This document shows positions 23,923-32,432 of a stretch of DNA of 35,841 nucleotides, piece by piece. The translations under genes were made by a program, and so were the position numbers. This stretch comes from an uncultured Pseudacidovorax sp. (lineage in GTDB: Bacteria > Pseudomonadota > Gammaproteobacteria > Burkholderiales > Burkholderiaceae_C). The stretch is from NCBI RefSeq assembly GCF_913773995.1, contig NZ_CAJYES010000145.1:1-35841 (forward strand), in the 5' to 3' direction. Position 1 is the stretch's first letter. Each line of letters starts with the position of its first letter. Below the pieces are notes generated by a model. It searched no databases. It saw only the letters and a list, made by a program, of their open reading frames with translations, and was not told the origin of the DNA.

Positions 23923-24903
23923 TCAGCGGGTGGGCAGGTCGGCCATCCGACCCAGAAGTCCCTGGGTGAAGGCCGCCTCGGGCCGCGACGCCGTGAAGAA
24001 CAGGCCCTGCCAGCGCGGCAGCGGCGCCAGCGGCTCGCCGTCGGTCAGCATGTCCAGCCACTGGCACAGGCCGGCCCGCAGGCTGCGAACCTGCTCGACG
24101 AATTCGTGCATGTCGCGCCGCATCGGCAGGGGCGGCGCGTCGAGCATCACACCCAGCCGCAGAGCCTCCAGGCGCTCCATCAGCGGCTCGAAGAGGGGGT
24201 CCAGCAGGTCTTGCGGCCGCGCCGCGTGGCTGGCGCCAGGATGGCGCATGCCCCAGGGCTGGCGGAAAGCCTCGGGTGGCAGCAGCGCTTCGAAACCGGC
24301 ATAGCCCCGCAAGGCCTGCATCTGCGTGACGACGAGGTGCACCGGCAGCGCCGCGCCCAGGCCGCCGCAGGCCTGGTGCGCGAGCTGCGTGATGCGTCCG
24401 AGGCGCGTGGTGCGCTCCGCGCCCTCGCGCAGCAGGTCTGCGGCGGCCATGCACAGCACCAGCCCCTGCAGTGGCTGTGCCGGGTGGCGGCGGGCGAGGG
24501 CCTGCAGCGCATGGGGCCACAGGGCCAGCCGGCGCGCGCCAGCATCCAGACCCTCGGCAGAAGGGAGCGTGAGGCTGAGCAGCAGCATGCCATCCGCCTC
24601 GCGCGCTTCCCAGAACCCAGAGGGTGAGGCATCGCCTTCACCGCGTGGGCCCAGCAGCGACAAAGGCGCGGCTTGGGCATCGCCGATGCCCATCAGCCGG
24701 CCGGCGACACCCCGGCGGGGCAGCGCCATTCGCAGCGCGCGGATCTCGGCGCTGCTTGGGCGCTCCCGCGCCGCCTGATGGCGGATCCAGCGTGCCAGGC
24801 GCCGCCCGCGCGCCCAGCGTTGCCGGCCTTCGCGTCGCCACCATGGCCCGGACAGCAGCAGCGTCAGCAGCGCCAGCAGGCCGAGGGCCAGGCAGGGGGG
24901 CAT
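23923..24903 (-). CDS. Short TssM/IcmF-like protein lacking the P-loop and periplasmic domain
   Basis: This 326-residue protein starts 2 bp after the tssL stop. One membrane segment lies at the N terminus (ALGLLALLTLLLSG). The rest resembles part of the cytoplasmic GTPase-like domain of TssM: PLQGLVLCMAAADLL, then RITQLAHQACGGLGAALPVHLVVTQMQ, then a FEALLPPEAFRQPWGM block like the IcmF region after the TKxD motif. Full-length TssM is about 1100-1200 residues and has a Walker A motif and a large periplasmic domain; none of these is present. The reading frame ends cleanly before the convergent tssJ, so it does not look like a fresh frameshift. It could be a stable short TssM variant or a long-established truncation. 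Confidence 0.7.
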   Translation of the reverse strand: MPPCLALGLLALLTLLLSGPWWRREGRQRWARGRRLARWIRHQAARERPSSAEIRALRMALPRRGVAGRLMGIGDAQAAPLSLLGPRGEGDASPSGFWEAREADGMLLLSLTLPSAEGLDAGARRLALWPHALQALARRHPAQPLQGLVLCMAAADLLREGAERTTRLGRITQLAHQACGGLGAALPVHLVVTQMQALRGYAGFEALLPPEAFRQPWGMRHPGASHAARPQDLLDPLFEPLMERLEALRLGVMLDAPPLPMRRDMHEFVEQVRSLRAGLCQWLDMLTDGEPLAPLPRWQGLFFTASRPEAAFTQGLLGRMADLPTR

Positions 24904-24905
24904 GG

Positions 24906-25526
24906 TCAGCCGTCCACGCAGGGCATCAGCGCGGCGCAGGCCAGGGCCACGAACGCCATGGCCGCCGCAAGGACGGCGAACCGCCATGGCCGGGCGTGTC
25001 GCGCCGGTGGCACGGCGACTCCGGGCACGCTCGGCACCGATGCCCATGCGCCCCATGCCGAAGGCCGGATCGGGGCCAGCGGCAATTGGGCCGCATGCAA
25101 CGCCTTCAGCCGGGCCAGCATGCCGGCGTCCTGCCCGCGCTCGAAGTGGTACTGGCCGTGGAAGCCCTGCGCCAGCGCATACCAGTAGACCTCGCGGACC
25201 TGCGCATCGTGGGGGCCCAGGGCGGAGAGGTGATGAAAGAACTCGGTGCCGGCGGTGGTCGAATTGAAGAGCATCAACTGCAGCGAGTCGGCCGCGCCCT
25301 GCGGCCACTGCGCCAGCACCTCGTCGAGCCAGGCGACCACCGCGAAGGTGGCCGATTCCACCTGGGCCAGCGCATGGCCCGCGTCGAGCGCCTGGCTGCG
25401 TGCGCGCATCAGCTGCTCGCGTGCGAGCCGGCTCGCCTGCGCAGGCTCGCGCGCGGCCGCGGCCTGCGCCTGCAGGGCGAGCCCGAACGAGAAGAGCGGC
25501 GCATAGAAGTCGAACAGGCGCGGCAT
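24906..25526 (-). CDS. tssL: TssL (DotU/IcmH), T6SS inner-membrane protein
   Basis: This 206-residue protein has an all-helical cytoplasmic domain (about 1-140) with the DotU-type motif AVVAWLDEVLAQWPQ and the following TTAGTEFFHHL. A Pro-rich segment leads to one C-terminal membrane helix (FAVLAAAMAFVALACAALM), as in tail-anchored TssL. It contacts TssM and the baseplate. The stop lies 2 bp from the start of the short TssM-like gene, so the two are translationally coupled. There is no peptidoglycan-binding extension. Confidence 0.92.
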   Translation of the reverse strand: MPRLFDFYAPLFSFGLALQAQAAAAREPAQASRLAREQLMRARSQALDAGHALAQVESATFAVVAWLDEVLAQWPQGAADSLQLMLFNSTTAGTEFFHHLSALGPHDAQVREVYWYALAQGFHGQYHFERGQDAGMLARLKALHAAQLPLAPIRPSAWGAWASVPSVPGVAVPPARHARPWRFAVLAAAMAFVALACAALMPCVDG

Positions 25527-25770
25527 GGGCCTTCGTGCACAACCGTGGGTCCGGATCGCATGTGCAGCCCATCTTGGCGACGCGCCTGCGGGGCGACCAT
25601 AGGGCGACGGAGCTATGCCTTTCGGGCAGGGGTGGCGCCTTGCTGGCGGGGGGCTTAGGCGCTACGCTGCCAGCTTTCGCGCCTGCGAGGGCAGGCGGCG
25701 GCGGCGCGAGGGCATCGCGGGGTGCAGGCCTCGGCGAATGCGGCGCGCGCACATCTCCATCGAGCACGCC

Positions 25771-26445
25771 ATGAGAATCCTGATCGCCGAAGACCACCGC
25801 CTGGTCATCGAGGCCATGAAGGCCAAGCTGGCCGAACTGCAAGAAGGCGTCGAGTTCGTGGTGGCCACCACGGCGGCCGAGCTGTCCTCGCTGGCCACCG
25901 ACGACGTCGACCTGGCGCTGATCGACCTGAACATCCCGGGTGCCGACCAGTACGCCCACATCGACGAACTGCGGCGCCGCCATCCGGCGGTGCCCGTGAT
26001 CGTGGTCTCGGGCTACGAGGACCCGGCCATGATGCGCGCCGTGCTCGACCGCGGAGCACTGGGCTTCATTCCCAAGGCCTATTCGCCCGATGTCATGCTC
26101 TCGGCCGTGCGCCTGGTGCTGGCCGGCGGCGTCTACGTGCCGCCCATGATGCTGTCGGCCCTGCCCGGCGGGCTGGCGCCGCATGCAGGCGGCGAGTCGC
26201 AGGTGCGCGCCGTCTCCGCGCCGTCGGCGGCGCCCACGCTGGAGCATCTGCGCAACGTGCTCACCGAGCGGCAGGTCGAGGTGCTGCAACTGCTGTCGCA
26301 GGGCAAGCCCAACAAGCTGATCGGCCGCAGCCTGGGCATCAGCGAGGGCACGGTAAAGATCCATCTGGCGGCCATCTTCCGTGCGCTCAACGTGCGCAAC
26401 CGGACCGAAGCCGTCGTCGCAGCCCAGTCCCTCACCGAAGCGTGA
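25771..26445 (+). CDS. LuxR/NarL-type response regulator
   Basis: The 224-residue protein has a receiver domain (about 1-120) with the acidic pair Glu7-Asp8, the phospho-acceptor Asp52 (ALIDLNIPG) and a Lys in GFIPKAYS. A LuxR helix-turn-helix follows (about 160-224: LTERQVEVLQLLSQGK, then ISEGTVKIHLAAIFRALNV). It should bind DNA when phosphorylated. The ATG at 25771 gives the usual start; upstream in-frame starts add unlikely residues. It is divergent from tssL across a 244-bp gap in which I see no clear promoter. No histidine kinase gene is next to it. A role in T6SS control is possible by position only. Confidence 0.9.
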   Translation: MRILIAEDHRLVIEAMKAKLAELQEGVEFVVATTAAELSSLATDDVDLALIDLNIPGADQYAHIDELRRRHPAVPVIVVSGYEDPAMMRAVLDRGALGFIPKAYSPDVMLSAVRLVLAGGVYVPPMMLSALPGGLAPHAGGESQVRAVSAPSAAPTLEHLRNVLTERQVEVLQLLSQGKPNKLIGRSLGISEGTVKIHLAAIFRALNVRNRTEAVVAAQSLTEA

Positions 26446-26466
26446 GCGGCTGAGGCGCGCAGCGTC

Positions 26467-26489
26467 GAGGCCGTTCCGGCCACGGCCTC
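26467..26489. other. Hairpin between the response regulator gene and gph
   Basis: GAGGCCGT at 26467-26474 pairs perfectly with ACGGCCTC at 26482-26489 across a 7-nt loop. It lies 22 bp after the response regulator stop. There is no U-tract, so a factor-independent terminator is not supported; it may be a weak terminator or a 3'-end stabiliser. Confidence 0.35.
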
Positions 26490-26557
26490 CAGCGCAGCGG
26501 GGCAGAGCAAGGCGTCGGGCGCTACAGTCGCAGGCCCGACTTCGACCCTGCCTGTCC

Positions 26558-27253
26558 GTGACCGCCCCCTTCTTCGACCGCTCTTCCCTCGACGCCGCCA
26601 TCGTGGACCTCGACGGCACGATGGTGGACACCCTGGGCGACTTCGCCGCCGCGCTGGGCGGCATGCTGCAGGACCTGTCGTTGCCGCCCATCGAGGCGGA
26701 CGTCATCGGCACGCTGGTGGGCAAGGGCTCCGAGCACCTGATCCGCGCGGTGCTGCAGCAGGTGGGGGCGCCGTCGCCCGAGGCGCTGTTCGGGCACGCC
26801 TGGACCCGCTACCAGCACCACTACCTCGCCATCAACGGCCGGCACTCGACCGTCTACCCCGGCGTGGCCGAGGGCCTGGCGGCGCTGCGCGCGCAGGGCC
26901 TGCGCCTGGCCTGCCTCACCAACAAGCCGCTCGCCTTCGCGCGGCCACTGCTCGCGGCCAAGGGGCTGGACGGCTTCTTCGACCACGTCTTCGGCGGCGA
27001 CAGCTTCGCGCGCAAGAAGCCCGACCCGCTGCCCGTGCTGCTGACCTGCGAGGCCCTGGGCAGCGCACCGGGACGCACGCTGGCCATCGGCGACTCCAGC
27101 AACGATGCGCAGGCGGCGCGCGCCGCCGGCTGCCGCGTGGTGCTGGTGGGCTACGGCTACAACCACGGCCGCCCTGTGCGCGAGGTGCCGGCCGATGCGT
27201 ACCTGGATTCACTGGCGGACCTGCGCTTCGGCACCGGCGCCACGGCCCCCTGA
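26558..27253 (+). CDS. gph: Phosphoglycolate phosphatase (HAD superfamily)
   Basis: This 231-residue enzyme hydrolyses 2-phosphoglycolate, a by-product of DNA repair and oxygenase activity. HAD motifs are complete: VDLDGTMVDT with Asp17 and Asp19, CLTNKP, ARKKPDPLP, and GDSSNDAQAARAAGC. The GTG at 26558 gives the correct N terminus (MTAPFFDRSS); longer in-frame starts run into the intergenic hairpin. In many Burkholderiales gph precedes trpE, as here. The rpe gene that commonly lies upstream of gph is replaced by the T6SS region and regulator. Confidence 0.92.
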   Translation: MTAPFFDRSSLDAAIVDLDGTMVDTLGDFAAALGGMLQDLSLPPIEADVIGTLVGKGSEHLIRAVLQQVGAPSPEALFGHAWTRYQHHYLAINGRHSTVYPGVAEGLAALRAQGLRLACLTNKPLAFARPLLAAKGLDGFFDHVFGGDSFARKKPDPLPVLLTCEALGSAPGRTLAIGDSSNDAQAARAAGCRVVLVGYGYNHGRPVREVPADAYLDSLADLRFGTGATAP

Positions 27254-27294
27254 CGAACGCTTGCGCAAACGGTCGCCGCCCGCAGGCCCTCGGC

Positions 27295-27300
27295 TACACT
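27295..27300 (+). promoter_or_regulatory. Possible -10 element of the trp leader promoter
   Basis: TACACT (4/6 to consensus) lies 11 bp before the leader-peptide ATG, which would place the transcript start at or very close to that ATG. No good -35 box is found at 16-18 bp spacing. The assignment is tentative. Confidence 0.3.
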
Positions 27301-27311
27301 CGCCGCCTCTC

Positions 27312-27395
27312 ATGTTCATTCATCACGTCATCCAGACGGGGCAAGGCTGCCGGGGAGCCTGGCCCTGGCGCAAGCCAAAGACGTTGACCGCCTGA
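27312..27395 (+). CDS. trpL: Putative trp leader peptide
   Basis: This 27-residue reading frame begins MFIHHVIQT and contains a Trp-Pro-Trp motif (residues 17-19) near its end, stopping 121 bp before trpE. A short frame with closely spaced Trp codons just upstream of trpE is the hallmark of attenuation control: a ribosome starved for charged tRNA-Trp would stall there. No Shine-Dalgarno sequence precedes the ATG, so it may be translated from a leaderless or nearly leaderless mRNA. Its nature as a leader peptide is inferred from position and content. Confidence 0.7.
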   Translation: MFIHHVIQTGQGCRGAWPWRKPKTLTA

Positions 27396-27428
27396 TCGCG
27401 CGGCCCTCGCGGCTGCGCACGCCTGGCC
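27368..27428 (+). promoter_or_regulatory. Competing RNA structures in the trpE leader
   Basis: GCGCGGCC (27398-27405) can pair with GGCTGCGC (27411-27418) around a 5-nt loop with one G-U pair. The same downstream strand can instead pair with GCGCAAGCC (27368-27376), which begins at the last base of the second Trp codon of the leader peptide, leaving one bulged A. A ribosome stalled at the Trp codons would favour the first pairing. In addition, CCTGGCC occurs at 27358-27364 (over the first Trp codon) and at 27422-27428; both are complementary to GGCCAGG at 27501-27507 in the trpE ribosome binding site. No U-tract terminator is visible. Confidence 0.4.
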
Positions 27429-27516
27429 CGGCCGATGCCTCGCTCGCCGTGCCTCCTCCAGATCGAATGAACCGCCGCATGGGCCACAGGAGCGCCCGCC
27501 GGCCAGGAGAAACCCC

Positions 27517-29028
27517 GTGATCACCGAACTCGAGTTCAAGAGCCTCAGCAGCCAGGGCTTCAACCGCATCCCGCTGATGACCGAGGCCTTCGCGGACCTC
27601 GAAACCCCGCTCTCCCTCTACCTCAAGCTGGCCCATGGCCATGGTGCCGCAGGCGGCGGGCGCCACAGCTTCCTGCTCGAATCCGTCGTCGGCGGCGAGC
27701 GCTTCGGCCGCTACAGCTTCATCGGCCTGCCCGCACGCACGCTGCTGCGCGCCAGCGGCTTCGGCGACGAAGCCCGCACCGAGGTCGTGACCGACGGCCA
27801 GGTGGTGGAGACCGCCAGCGGCAACCCGCTGGACTTCATCGCGGCCTACCAGAAGCGCTTCAAGGTGGCGCTGCGGCCCGGCCTGCCGCGCTTCTGCGGC
27901 GGCCTGGCCGGCTACTTCGGCTACGACGCGGTGCGCTACATCGAAAAGAAGCTGGAGAAGACCTGTCCGCCCGACACCATCGGCTGCCCCGACATCCTGC
28001 TCTTGCAGTGCGAGGAGGTGGCGGTCATCGACAACCTGTCGGGCAAGCTCTACCTGATCGTCTATGCCGACCCGTCGCAGCCCGAGGCCTATGCCCGCGG
28101 CAAGCGCCGGCTGCGCGAGCTCAAGGAGCTGCTGCGCTATTCGGTGGCCGCGCCGCAGGTCAAGCCCACGCAGGCGCATCCGGCCGAGCGGCCCTTCGCC
28201 AAGGCCGACTACCTGGCGGCGGTGGAGCGGGCCAAGGAGCTGATCGCCGCCGGCGACTTCATGCAGGTGCAGGTGGGCCAGCGCATCAGCAAGCGCTATA
28301 CCGAGTCGCCGCTGTCGCTGTACCGTGCCCTGCGTTCGCTGAATCCCAGCCCCTACATGTACTTCTACGACTTCGGCGACTTCCACGTCGTCGGGGCCTC
28401 GCCCGAAATCCTGGTGCGGCAGGAGCAGGCCGGCGACGGTGCGCAGAAGATCACCATCCGCCCGCTGGCCGGCACCCGGCCGCGCGGCGCCTCGATGGAG
28501 CTGGACAAGGCCGCCGAGGTCGAACTGGTCAACGATCCCAAGGAACGCGCCGAGCACGTCATGCTGATCGACCTGGCGCGCAACGACATCGGCCGCATCG
28601 CCAAGACCGGCAGCGTGAAGGTGACCGAGGCCTTCGCGGTCGAGCGCTACAGCCACGTGATGCACATCGTGAGCAACGTCGAGGGCACGCTGCTGGACGG
28701 CATGGGCGCCATCGACGTGTTCAAGGCCACCTTCCCGGCTGGCACGCTGACCGGCGCGCCCAAGGTGCATGCCATGGAGCTGATCGACCAGCTGGAGCCC
28801 ACCAAGCGCGGGCTGTACGGCGGCGCCTGCGGCTACATCAGCTATGCCGGCGACATGGACCTGGCCATCGCCATCCGCACCGGCGTCATCAAGGACCAGG
28901 TGCTGCACGTGCAGGCCGCGGCCGGCGTGGTGGCCGACTCGGTGCCCGAGCTGGAATGGAAGGAAACCGAGGCCAAGGCCCGCGCGCTGCTGCGTGCGGC
29001 AGAGCTGGTGGAAGAAGGCCTGGAGTGA
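27517..29028 (+). CDS. trpE: Anthranilate synthase component I
   Basis: This 503-residue protein makes anthranilate from chorismate, using ammonia delivered by TrpG, as the first step of tryptophan synthesis. LLES at 53-56 is the tryptophan feedback site motif. The chorismate-binding C-terminal domain carries [41 protein letters not shown] and [15 protein letters not shown]. The GTG start has AGGAG at 27505-27509, nine bases upstream. The gene leads the trp run after the leader peptide. Fully intact. Confidence 0.97.
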   Translation: MITELEFKSLSSQGFNRIPLMTEAFADLETPLSLYLKLAHGHGAAGGGRHSFLLESVVGGERFGRYSFIGLPARTLLRASGFGDEARTEVVTDGQVVETASGNPLDFIAAYQKRFKVALRPGLPRFCGGLAGYFGYDAVRYIEKKLEKTCPPDTIGCPDILLLQCEEVAVIDNLSGKLYLIVYADPSQPEAYARGKRRLRELKELLRYSVAAPQVKPTQAHPAERPFAKADYLAAVERAKELIAAGDFMQVQVGQRISKRYTESPLSLYRALRSLNPSPYMYFYDFGDFHVVGASPEILVRQEQAGDGAQKITIRPLAGTRPRGASMELDKAAEVELVNDPKERAEHVMLIDLARNDIGRIAKTGSVKVTEAFAVERYSHVMHIVSNVEGTLLDGMGAIDVFKATFPAGTLTGAPKVHAMELIDQLEPTKRGLYGGACGYISYAGDMDLAIAIRTGVIKDQVLHVQAAAGVVADSVPELEWKETEAKARALLRAAELVEEGLE

Positions 29029-29033
29029 GCGCC

Positions 29034-29624
29034 ATGAAGCTGCTGATGATCGACAACTACGACTCCTTCACCTACAACCTGGTGCAGTATTTCGGCGAGC
29101 TGGGCGCCGAGGTGGAGACGGTGCGCAACGACGAGATCACGCTGGAGGGCATCGGCGAGCGCATCGCCGCCGGCGTGAGCCGGCTGGTGATCTCGCCCGG
29201 CCCCTGCTCGCCGGCCGAGGCGGGCGTATCGGTGCCGGCCATCCAGGCCTTCGCCGGCAAGCTGCCCATCCTGGGCGTGTGCCTGGGCCACCAGAGCATC
29301 GGCGCGGCCTTCGGCGGCAGGATCGTGCGGGCCCGGCAGCTGATGCATGGCAAGGTCAGCGAGATCACGACCACGCGCGAAGGCGTCTTCGACGGCCTGC
29401 CCGAGCGCTTCACCGTCAACCGCTACCACTCGCTGGCCATCGAGGCGGACAGCTGTCCGAAGGTGCTGGCCGTCACGGCCCGCACCGACGACGGGGAGAT
29501 CATGGGCGTGCGCCACACCGAGCTGCCGCAGGCGGTGCGGATGGAGGGCGTGCAGTTCCATCCCGAGTCCATCCTGACCGAGCATGGCCATGCCATGCTG
29601 AAGAACTTCCTGGAGCCCGCCTGA
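29034..29624 (+). CDS. trpG: Anthranilate synthase component II (glutamine amidotransferase)
   Basis: The 196-residue class I glutamine amidotransferase supplies ammonia to TrpE. The nucleophile Cys83 lies in [10 protein letters not shown], the catalytic His-x-Glu is in VQFHPESIL, and the start [16 protein letters not shown] is typical. It could also serve aminodeoxychorismate synthase (PabA role), as such proteins often do. It follows trpE by 5 bp, and its stop overlaps the ltaE start (TGATG). Confidence 0.95.
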   Translation: MKLLMIDNYDSFTYNLVQYFGELGAEVETVRNDEITLEGIGERIAAGVSRLVISPGPCSPAEAGVSVPAIQAFAGKLPILGVCLGHQSIGAAFGGRIVRARQLMHGKVSEITTTREGVFDGLPERFTVNRYHSLAIEADSCPKVLAVTARTDDGEIMGVRHTELPQAVRMEGVQFHPESILTEHGHAMLKNFLEPA

Positions 29625-30676
29625 TGACCCGCACCGCCCCCATCGACCTGCGCAGCGACACCGTCACCCGCCCCACCGCGGCGATGCGCCAGGCCATGGT
29701 GGCGGCACCCGTGGGCGACGACGTCTTCGCCGACGATCCGACGGTCAATGCGCTGCAGGCGCGCATCGCCGGGATGCTCGGCTTCGAGGCTGCGCTGTTC
29801 GTGCCCACCGGCACCCAGAGCAATCTGTGCGCGCTGCTGGCGCACTGCCAGCGCGGCGACGAGTACATCGTCGGCCAGATGCAGCACTGCTACCGCTGGG
29901 AGGGCGGCGGGGCCGCGGTGTTCGGCAGCATCCAGCCGCAGCCGCTGGAGCATCAGCCCGACGGCACGCTGGCGCTGGCCGACATCGAGGCCGCCATCAA
30001 GCCGGACGACGCGCACTTCGCGCGCACCCGACTGCTGGCGCTGGAAAACACGCTCGGCGGCCGGCTGCTGCCCTTCGACTATGTGCAGCAGGCCACCGCG
30101 CTCGCGCAATCGCGCGGCCTGTCGCGCCATCTGGATGGTGCGCGCCTCTTCAACGCCGCAGTCGCACAGGCCAAGGTCACGGGCGGCGACGCACGCACCG
30201 AGGCCCGGCGCATTGCGCAATGCTTCGACAGCGTGTCGGTGTGCTTCAGCAAGGGCCTGGGCGCGCCGGTGGGCTCGGCGCTGTGCGGGTCGCGCGAGTT
30301 CATCGCCCGCGCGCACCGGGTGCGCAAGATGGCCGGCGGCGGCATGCGCCAAGCCGGCATGCTGGCCGCGGCAGCGCTGCATGCGCTGGACCACCACATC
30401 GACCGGTTGGCCGACGACCATGCGCTGGCGAAGCGCTTCGCGGACGGCCTCGCCGGCATCGCCGGCCTGAAGGTCGAGGCGCCGCATACCAACCTGGTGT
30501 TCGTCGACCTTGAAGGACCGGCACGCGAGCGCGGCGCGGGGCTGATGGACTTCCTGAAGTCGCGCGGCGTGCTGGCGACGGGCCTTTATCGCCTGCGCTT
30601 CGCGACGCATCTCGATGTGGACGAGGAAGGCGTGGACCAGGCCGTCGCGGCCATGAAGGACTACTTCCATGCCTGA
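29624..30676 (+). CDS. ltaE: Low-specificity L-threonine aldolase
   Basis: This 350-residue PLP enzyme splits L-threonine or allo-threonine to glycine and acetaldehyde. The N terminus IDLRSDTVTRPT is the family signature, the PLP Lys is residue 210 (VCFSKGLGAPVGS), and Asp171 lies in HLDGARLFNAAV. It overlaps trpG by 1 bp and the LysE gene by 8 bp, so it is embedded in the trp operon although it is not part of tryptophan synthesis. Confidence 0.93.
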   Translation: MTRTAPIDLRSDTVTRPTAAMRQAMVAAPVGDDVFADDPTVNALQARIAGMLGFEAALFVPTGTQSNLCALLAHCQRGDEYIVGQMQHCYRWEGGGAAVFGSIQPQPLEHQPDGTLALADIEAAIKPDDAHFARTRLLALENTLGGRLLPFDYVQQATALAQSRGLSRHLDGARLFNAAVAQAKVTGGDARTEARRIAQCFDSVSVCFSKGLGAPVGSALCGSREFIARAHRVRKMAGGGMRQAGMLAAAALHALDHHIDRLADDHALAKRFADGLAGIAGLKVEAPHTNLVFVDLEGPARERGAGLMDFLKSRGVLATGLYRLRFATHLDVDEEGVDQAVAAMKDYFHA

Positions 30677-31316
30677 CCTGCCGCACCTGCTGGCCTTCGT
30701 GCTCGCCGGCCTGCTGCTGAACCTCACGCCGGGTGTGGACGTGTTCTACATCGTGGGCCATGCGCTGCGCCAGGGTTGGCGCGCGGGCGTGGTGGCGGCG
30801 CTGGGCATCACGGCCGGCTGCTGCGTGCACATCGTCGCGGCGGCCGTGGGCGTGAGCGCCATCGTGGCGACCTCGGCCACCGCCTTCGCCGTGCTCAAGT
30901 GGGTCGGCGCGGCCTACCTGGTGTGGATCGGCCTGCAGATGCTGCGCCGGCCGGGCGCCCTGCAGGCCGGACTGGCCGCGCAGCAGAGCCCGCAGACCGA
31001 GCCGCTGGCGCGTGTCTTCCGCGGCGGCTTCCTGACCAATGTGCTCAACCCGAAGGTGGCGCTCTTCTTCCTGGCCTTCGTGCCGCAGTTCGTCGATCCG
31101 GCGGCGGCGCATCCGGCCGGGGTGTTCCTGCTGCTCGGTCTGCTGTTCAACTTCAACGCCCTGTGGGTCTGCATCGGCTGGGCCGCGCTCGCGGCCTGGC
31201 TGGCACGCCGCCTCGATCGCGCAGGCGCCGTGCTGCGCTGGGCCGAGCGTGCCGCGGGCCTCATGGTGCTGGGCTTCGGCCTCAAGCTTGCCTTCAGCGA
31301 TGCGCCTTCGCGCTGA
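30669..31316 (+). CDS. LysE/RhtB family amino acid exporter
   Basis: The 215-residue membrane protein has about six hydrophobic segments and the family motif [21 protein letters not shown] at the start, with [18 protein letters not shown] in the middle. The family exports amino acids or homoserine lactones. Overlap with ltaE and its place before trpD suggest co-transcription; an amino acid linked to the ltaE reaction (threonine or glycine type) is a plausible but unproven substrate. Confidence 0.9.
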   Translation: MPDLPHLLAFVLAGLLLNLTPGVDVFYIVGHALRQGWRAGVVAALGITAGCCVHIVAAAVGVSAIVATSATAFAVLKWVGAAYLVWIGLQMLRRPGALQAGLAAQQSPQTEPLARVFRGGFLTNVLNPKVALFFLAFVPQFVDPAAAHPAGVFLLLGLLFNFNALWVCIGWAALAAWLARRLDRAGAVLRWAERAAGLMVLGFGLKLAFSDAPSR

Positions 31317-31371
31317 ATCTCCGCACCTCCTGTCCCTTCTTCCTTCCGACTTCGAGAAAGCAGACACCGCC

Positions 31372-32406
31372 ATGCCCATCACGCTCCAGGAAGCCGTCCA
31401 GCGCACCATCGAGCATCGGGAGATCTTCCATGACGAGATGCTCCACATCATGCGCCTCATCATGCGCGGCGAGGCCTCGCCCGTGATGACGGCGGCGCTG
31501 ATCACCGGCCTGCGCGTCAAGAAGGAAACCATCGGCGAGATCACCGCCGCGGCGCAGGTGATGCGGGAGGTGGCGCTGCACGTGCCGGTCAAGAACCGCA
31601 CGCACCTGGTCGACATCGTGGGCACGGGCGGCGATGGTTCGCACACCTTCAACATCTCGACCTGCTCGATGTTCGTCGCCGCCGCAGCCGGCGCCAAGGT
31701 CAGCAAGCATGGCGGACGCAGCGTGAGCAGCAAGTCCGGCAGCGCCGACGTGCTGGAGTCGCTGGGCGTCAACATCAATCTTGGGCCAGAACAGATCGCG
31801 CGCAGCATCGAGGCGGTGGGCATCGGCTTCATGTTCGCGCCCAACCACCATCCGGCGATGAAGAACGTGGCGCCGATCCGCCGCGAACTCGGCATCAAGA
31901 CCATCTTCAACATCCTGGGGCCGCTGACCAACCCGGCCGGTGCCACCAACATCCTAATGGGCGTGTTCCACCCCGATCTGGTGGGCATCCAGGTGCGCGC
32001 GCTGCAGCGCCTGGGCGCCGAGCATGCCCTGGTGGTGTACGGCCGCGACGGGCTGGACGAGATCTCGCTGGGCGCCGCCACCATGGTGGGTGAGCTGAAG
32101 AACGGCGAGATCCGCGAGTACGAGGTGCATCCCGAGGACTTCGGCCTGCGCATGGCGAGTCTGCGCTCCCTGCGGGTGCAGACGCCGGAGGAATCGAAGT
32201 CGGTGCTGATGGGCGTGCTCGAGGGCGCGCATGGCGCCGCGCGCGACATCGTGCTGCTCAACGCGGGCGCGGCGCTCTATGCGGCCAATGTCAGCGACTC
32301 CATCGGCGCCGGCATCGAGCGCGCGCGCGAGGCGCTGGACAGCGGCGCTGCCAAGGCGCGGCTGGCGCAGATGGTCCAGTTCACCACGTCCGCTGCCGCG
32401 GCCTGA
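31372..32406 (+). CDS. trpD: Anthranilate phosphoribosyltransferase
   Basis: This 344-residue enzyme joins anthranilate with PRPP to form phosphoribosyl-anthranilate. The PRPP loop [17 protein letters not shown] begins at residue 81. [18 protein letters not shown] and the [10 protein letters not shown] segment follow, as expected. The ATG at 31372 gives the family N terminus. A 55-bp gap separates it from the LysE gene, with no clear terminator there. Confidence 0.97.
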   Translation: MPITLQEAVQRTIEHREIFHDEMLHIMRLIMRGEASPVMTAALITGLRVKKETIGEITAAAQVMREVALHVPVKNRTHLVDIVGTGGDGSHTFNISTCSMFVAAAAGAKVSKHGGRSVSSKSGSADVLESLGVNINLGPEQIARSIEAVGIGFMFAPNHHPAMKNVAPIRRELGIKTIFNILGPLTNPAGATNILMGVFHPDLVGIQVRALQRLGAEHALVVYGRDGLDEISLGAATMVGELKNGEIREYEVHPEDFGLRMASLRSLRVQTPEESKSVLMGVLEGAHGAARDIVLLNAGAALYAANVSDSIGAGIERAREALDSGAAKARLAQMVQFTTSAAAA

Positions 32407-32432
32407 TCCCGACTCACCGAGAGAACGCACCC

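Noticed and set aside
26467-26489. Rho-independent terminator after the response regulator
   Set aside because: The stem is good but no U-tract follows on either strand, so it is listed only as a hairpin.
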